From the NCBI RefSeq assembly GCF_002896875.1, contig NZ_CP023278.1:496001-560000 (forward strand): 64,000 bases of DNA, written 5' to 3'. This stretch comes from Nostoc sp. CENA543. GTDB taxonomy: Bacteria; Cyanobacteriota; Cyanobacteriia; Cyanobacteriales; Nostocaceae. Positions 60,309 to 64,000 of the stretch are shown here, one piece after another. The notes under the pieces were generated by a model. The model was not told the DNA's origin. It ran no database searches and saw nothing but the letters and a program-made list of their open reading frames with translations. The translations under genes were made by a program, and so were the position numbers. The stretch's first letter is position 1. Each line of letters opens with the position of its first letter.

Positions 60309-61676
60309 GTGTTTCTCTGTAAACGTCCAGTTGTATTCTTAAGTTTGGCTGTTTTACTCAATTTGTTAACAGCCTGTGCCAATGCACCAACTGCTAAAAA
60401 TCTGGAACAGTCTTTAGCCGCAGATCCCAGGTTAAGTAACAATCCAGCAATTTTAGGTCAATCTCCTACAGGTGAGTCAACACCAGGAGTAAATCAACCA
60501 TCGACCCAGTTACCTGCGGATTTTCCTCAAGATATCCCGTTATATCCCAACGCCACACTACAGGCAATCACCCCTGCTAGTGCTACAGAAAATCAGGTAT
60601 CAACTCGTTGGCTGAGTTCTGACCCCAGCAATGCTATTACTAGTTTTTACCGCAACCAGTTGCAAGCCAAGAACTGGCAAATTGAGCAACAACCAACAGA
60701 TGATGTAGAAGGCAGTTTTACTGCACGACGCAATGATTTACTGCTGAAGGTATCTGTTCAGCCGCAATCGGTGACTAATGCTGCACCTAATCAACCACAA
60801 ACCTCCACATTACTCAAGATTGAGTACACACCAAATAGCACTGCTTCCACTCAACCGAATGCAACTGCATCAAATAGCGATGTTCCCCAACCAGGTGATC
60901 CACAGTTTATTGGCCCAGTACAGCCTGTAACCTCGGCAACACAACCAACACAAACAAATCAAACACCGACGGCGCAAGTATTCAATGATATTACTAAAGC
61001 ACCGCTACAAATACAGCAATATATTCAAGATTTAGCGTCTTTAGGGGTGTTTACGGCAAATTCCGCAGCCAATAAAAACAATTCTCCCGACACAACCAAG
61101 CAATTTGAACCAGGTAAAATTATCACCCGTCGAGAATTTGCCCGGTGGTTAGTGGCTGCCAATAATGCGATGTATGCTAATAATCCAGCCAAGCAAATTC
61201 GTCTAGCGGCTGAAACTACCCAACCAACTTTTAGTGATGTCTCGCCTCAAGATGCTGATTTTGCCGCGATTCAGGGATTAGCAGAAGCAGGATTGATTCC
61301 TAGTCCCTTATCTGGTGATTCTACGGCTGTTTTGTTCCGTCCTGATGCACCCCTAACACGAGAACAATTGGTGTTATGGAAAGTACCTTTAGATACACGC
61401 CAAGCTTTACCTACAGCTAATTTAGAGTCAGTGAAGGAAACTTGGGGTTTCCAAGATATTGGTAAAATCGACCCCAAAGCATTACGGGCTGTTTTAGCAG
61501 ATTTCTCCAATGGCGAACAAGCCAATATCCGTCGTGTGTTTGGTTATACAACCTTATTTCAACCCAAAAAACCAGTGACTCGTGCAGAAGCGGCGGCGGC
61601 GTTGTGGTATTTTGGTACTTCTGGCGATGGTATATCGGCTACTGAGGCACTGAAGTTAAAGCGATCGCCAACCTAA
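60309..61676 (+). CDS. SLH-domain lipoprotein
   Basis: 455 residues from GTG 60309, the first start after an in-frame stop at 60300-60302. Lipobox VLLNLLTACANAPTAK, so the mature protein begins at a lipidated Cys. Residues about 60-175 form a Pro/Ser/Gln-rich segment with a folded region (QDIPLYPNATLQAITPASAT, SNAITSFYRNQLQAKNWQIE). SLH-type repeats follow from about 220: VFNDITKAPLQIQQYIQDLA, TRREFARWLVAANNAMY, FSDVSPQDADFAAIQGLAEA, TREQLVLWKVPL, WGFQDIGKIDPKALRAVLAD, TRAEAAAALWYFG. SLH motifs bind peptidoglycan-linked polysaccharide, so it bridges membrane and wall. The TnpB element ends 69 bp upstream of the start. Confidence 0.85.
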   Translation: MFLCKRPVVFLSLAVLLNLLTACANAPTAKNLEQSLAADPRLSNNPAILGQSPTGESTPGVNQPSTQLPADFPQDIPLYPNATLQAITPASATENQVSTRWLSSDPSNAITSFYRNQLQAKNWQIEQQPTDDVEGSFTARRNDLLLKVSVQPQSVTNAAPNQPQTSTLLKIEYTPNSTASTQPNATASNSDVPQPGDPQFIGPVQPVTSATQPTQTNQTPTAQVFNDITKAPLQIQQYIQDLASLGVFTANSAANKNNSPDTTKQFEPGKIITRREFARWLVAANNAMYANNPAKQIRLAAETTQPTFSDVSPQDADFAAIQGLAEAGLIPSPLSGDSTAVLFRPDAPLTREQLVLWKVPLDTRQALPTANLESVKETWGFQDIGKIDPKALRAVLADFSNGEQANIRRVFGYTTLFQPKKPVTRAEAAAALWYFGTSGDGISATEALKLKRSPT

Positions 61677-62060
61677 GTATAACAGCGTCAATATTTGTAG
61701 TTGGAATCAGGCAGGGGGCAAATTCTTTCTCCCTCTGCTCTCTTGCTTTCTCTGCTCACCAAAGCAATAGGATACTTTTTTAGTGGGAAATCCCTTCTAT
61801 CTATCAGGGTTAAATTTGCAATGTTCACTGATTCTTGACAAAATCCCTATCATCATAAAGATTAGCTAATAATTTTCTCAAAACTGAATTTATTGCGTAT
61901 ATTTACTTTAGTTTGAAGATTAACCATGCAAGTTGTATTAGGGAAATTACTTATATCTTCCTTTCATCTTTCATGATTAAAAAATTTATAGCTAGATCAT
62001 TGTTGATTAAGTTGATCAAGCTGCATAAGCAACCCCTAATCTGAAGTGAGAAAATTAAGG
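61677..62060. other. Intergenic region before the GDSL hydrolase gene
   Basis: About 380 bp, no gene or clear structure. Contains a CT-rich tract (about 61725-61760) and AT-rich sequence near 61840-61930. Confidence 0.5.
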
Positions 62061-63026
62061 ATGAAAAAGCAACTGGTAGCAGCAGGATTTTCTGTTCTTT
62101 GCTTGGTCTTGCCCCAAAAAGCAACTGCTGCAAGTTTGAGCCAGCTATACTTTTTTGGTGATAGCCTTTCTGATCCTGGTAATGCCTTTTCTCAAGTAGG
62201 CATACCTCCGAGTCCATACGTTAACGGGCGTTTTTCTGATGGCCGAGTCTGGGCAGAATATTTGGCAAAGAATCTAGGTTTGCAGGATACTAACTTCGCT
62301 TTCGGTGGTGCTACTACCGGTAATAGCAACACTATCACTCCACTCTTACCAGGACTATTTACACAGATAAATACTTTTATCAATACAAATCCTCAAGCTG
62401 ATAGTGATGCTTTGTATGTCATATGGGCAGGAGCCAATGATTACCTTGGTGAGCGTGTGAGTAATCCGAATCTGCCATTGGTAAATCTAGATACTGCGGT
62501 GCGATCGCTAGCTGGTGTAGGTGCTAAGAATTTTTTAGTAGTTAATTTACCCAATTTAGGTGATATTCCAGGGACAAATGGCAATCCCATTCAATCTAAT
62601 TTACTCAATAATTTAACTGGATTACATAATCAAGGTTTGAGTAGTATTCTCACCACCTTAAAGCAGGATTTACCCACAACAAAAATCAACATTTTTGATA
62701 TTAATGCCTTGTTTAGTCAAGCAATTAATTCTCCCGACACATTTAAATTTGCCAACGTCTCTCAATCTTGTCTATCCCGGTTAGATATATGTGAACCACA
62801 AAAGAACAAATTTTTATTTTGGGATAATCTTCATCCGACAACATACACACATCAAATCATCGCGCGCACAGCCGCTAGACAAATTCGCTCTCAATACGTC
62901 CCAGAACCTTCCTTGGCTTTGGGAATGTTGACGTTGGGTGCTTTAGGTGCAGCAAGTGTACTGAAGAGACAACGTCACGTCGCTGCGCTCCGAATTCAAA
63001 GTTCAAAATTTAAAATTCAAAATTAG
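62061..63026 (+). CDS. Exported GDSL/SGNH hydrolase with PEP-CTERM signal
   Basis: 321 residues from ATG 62061 (MKKQLVAAGFSVLCLVLPQK), with a GTG at 62046 as an alternative. Signal peptide about 1-25. SGNH blocks: FFGDSLSDPGNAF (catalytic Ser), the Gly of FGGATTGNS, Asn in VIWAGANDYLGE, and His in WDNLHPTTYTHQI. C-terminus VPEPSLALGMLTLGALGAAS plus a basic end is a PEP-CTERM sorting signal. The last residues (VAALRIQSSKFKIQN) are coded by intergenic-repeat-like sequence, suggesting a 3' extension. Substrate probably a lipid or polysaccharide ester. Confidence 0.85.
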   Translation: MKKQLVAAGFSVLCLVLPQKATAASLSQLYFFGDSLSDPGNAFSQVGIPPSPYVNGRFSDGRVWAEYLAKNLGLQDTNFAFGGATTGNSNTITPLLPGLFTQINTFINTNPQADSDALYVIWAGANDYLGERVSNPNLPLVNLDTAVRSLAGVGAKNFLVVNLPNLGDIPGTNGNPIQSNLLNNLTGLHNQGLSSILTTLKQDLPTTKINIFDINALFSQAINSPDTFKFANVSQSCLSRLDICEPQKNKFLFWDNLHPTTYTHQIIARTAARQIRSQYVPEPSLALGMLTLGALGAASVLKRQRHVAALRIQSSKFKIQN

Positions 63027-63050
63027 AATTCCCATAAGTGAATTTAATGA

Positions 63051-63079
63051 GAAGTCAGAGCAGAGGTTTCTTCTGCTCT
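63051..63079 (+). terminator. Palindromic hairpin downstream of the GDSL gene
   Basis: GAAGTCAGAGCAGAGG, loop TT, then TCTTCTGCTCTAAACTTC with 2-3 mismatches, 24 bp after the GDSL stop. It shares its layout with the palindrome at 12831-12870 (AGTCxGAGCxGAGGTTT). Could terminate transcription or be a dispersed repeat. Confidence 0.45.
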
Positions 63080-63220
63080 AAACTTCGTAAGAGAGGAGCT
63101 TGTACAATCAAGGAAGAATTGGTCAAAAGTTAGTCTGGATGACAAATAGTCGGCTACCTCATTCACAACTCATCGAAAAAACAGGTAAAGTATGAGCAAG
63201 TTATGTAACTAAAAATATCC

Positions 63221-64000
63221 ATGCAGGATTACAGCCAGTTATTTGCCATGATTGCAGAATTAGTCATGCACCATTCTCCTAGCGGTGCGGAAATGGAGAT
63301 TAATCAACTGTTATGGCAAAAATTTGCTGCTTTAGGTGTGGAAGTTGTCAAGGATCGCGCCGATAATATTATTGCCAAAATTCCTGGGAAAAATTCCGAT
63401 AGAGCGATCGCCATCACTGCCCACAAAGACGAAATTGGCGCGATAGTTAAAAGTATCGGTGATCAAGGTAGGGTAGAAGTCCGCAAGCTTGGCGGTGCTT
63501 TCCCTTGGGTATATGGGGAAGGCGTAGTGGATTTGTTGGGAGACAACGAAACTGTCAGTGGAATTCTCAGTTTTGGTTCGCGTCACGTCTCCCATGAATC
63601 CCCACAAAAAGTCCAGCAAGAAGATACAGCCGTTAAATGGGAAAATGCCTGGATAGAAACTAAGCGCACTCCAGAAGAATTAGAAGCAGCTGGGATTCGT
63701 CCGGGAACGAGAATGGTGATTGGTAAACACCGTAAACATCCCATCAGACTTAAAGACCACATCGCCAGCTATACCCTAGATAATAAAGCATCGGTAGCGA
63801 TACTATTGGCTTTAGCAGAACATCTAAAACAGCCAGCAGTTGATGTGTATTTAGTCGCATCTGCAAAAGAAGAAGTGGGAGCGATTGGGGCATTATTTTT
63901 TACCCAAAATCACAGTTTAGATGCGTTGATTGCTTTAGAAATTTGTCCGTTATCCGAGGAATATCCGGTGAAAGACGGGGAAAATCCGGTTTTATTATCT
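63221..64000 (+). CDS. M42-family metallopeptidase (partial, 3' end outside window)
   Basis: 260 codons to the right edge, no stop, from ATG 63221 (MQDYSQLFAMIAELVMHHSP). Metal-binding layout of M42 glutamyl aminopeptidase/endoglucanase-like enzymes: AITAHKDEIGAIV (metal His and neighbouring acid), SYTLDNKASVAILLALAEHL (metal-bridging Asp) and VYLVASAKEEVGAIGALFF (catalytic base and metal Glu). The chain is cut near EICPLSEEYPVKDGENP. It should act as an aminopeptidase on peptides in the cytoplasm. Single gene here; upstream spacer about 140 bp. Confidence 0.88.
   Translation, partial: MQDYSQLFAMIAELVMHHSPSGAEMEINQLLWQKFAALGVEVVKDRADNIIAKIPGKNSDRAIAITAHKDEIGAIVKSIGDQGRVEVRKLGGAFPWVYGEGVVDLLGDNETVSGILSFGSRHVSHESPQKVQQEDTAVKWENAWIETKRTPEELEAAGIRPGTRMVIGKHRKHPIRLKDHIASYTLDNKASVAILLALAEHLKQPAVDVYLVASAKEEVGAIGALFFTQNHSLDALIALEICPLSEEYPVKDGENPVLLS

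Noticed and set aside
1-64000. tRNA or rRNA genes
   Set aside because: No cloverleaf-compatible sequence or rRNA signature was seen in the spacers; a covariance-model scan would be needed to be certain.

Overview
The window looks like chromosomal DNA of a filamentous, heterocyst-type cyanobacterium (Nostoc/Anabaena/Trichormus group). This is an inference from dense HIP1 octamers (GCGATCGC), several heptanucleotide short tandem repeat arrays (TCATTAG, CAATGAC and TATTGAC types), an xisH/xisI pair, the clock kinase gene sasA, a CRR7-type small protein, PEP-CTERM proteins, SLH-domain proteins and many multi-PAS histidine kinases. I found no rRNA, tRNA or CRISPR array. Both window edges cut genes: a membrane-anchored PsbP-like protein on the left and an M42-type metallopeptidase on the right.

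Layout. 1-3 kb: the partial PsbP-like gene, xisH-xisI, a UPF0175 protein and an MNT/HEPN toxin-antitoxin-like pair. 3-6.1 kb (minus strand): a compact unit of a COP23-like secreted protein, a trypsin-like protease and a trypsin-like protease fused to a seven-bladed WD40 propeller. 6.5-12.5 kb (minus strand): a CBS-domain protein with a HEPN-like RX4H motif, a very Met/Cys-rich copper-storage-like protein, a four-PAS histidine kinase and an AMIN/beta-lactamase-like protein. 13-19.3 kb: a Ser-rich secreted protein, then a divergent pair of a Trypco1-type protein and a caspase-STAND NTPase-WD40 protein (14 blades), a decayed array of ten 21-bp heptad-coding units, and a DUF1902/HicA pair. 19.4-27.4 kb: a degenerate MBL-fold protein, two PEP-CTERM proteins, a HAMP histidine kinase, then the housekeeping block RDD protein-rpmG-rpsR-RNase II. 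27.6-38 kb: a six-PAS hybrid kinase coupled to moeA, a DUF4351 fragment, a PaaK-like ligase, a duplicated-motif secreted protein, a DUF2267 protein and an orphan histidine kinase.

38.7-47.4 kb is a surface-structure region: a large PPC/ELWxxDGT-repeat protein, two small exported pilus-subunit-like proteins, a PapD-like chaperone and an outer-membrane usher-like protein. This reads as a chaperone-usher fimbrial locus in a cyanobacterium. The usher carries an unusual N-terminal extension of about 200 residues without a visible signal peptide, and a palindromic element lies just upstream. 47.5-64 kb: ppk1, a single-domain response regulator, DUF2854 and CRR7-like genes, a REC-GGDEF protein, sasA, a large exported protein of unknown function, a glycosyltransferase pseudogene beside an intact glycosyltransferase, a TnpB-only IS200/IS605-type element with matching end hairpins, an SLH lipoprotein, a PEP-CTERM GDSL hydrolase and the start of the M42 peptidase.

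The most interesting systems are the Trypco1/caspase-STAND-WD40 pair (probably a proteolytic conflict or cell-suicide module), the chaperone-usher locus, the CBS-HEPN fusion candidate, and the TnpB element whose RNA guide would read into the promoter region of the SLH lipoprotein gene. Many start codons were moved from the longest possible reading frame to an internal ATG where a Shine-Dalgarno motif, signal peptide or family N-terminus supports it; each case is noted.
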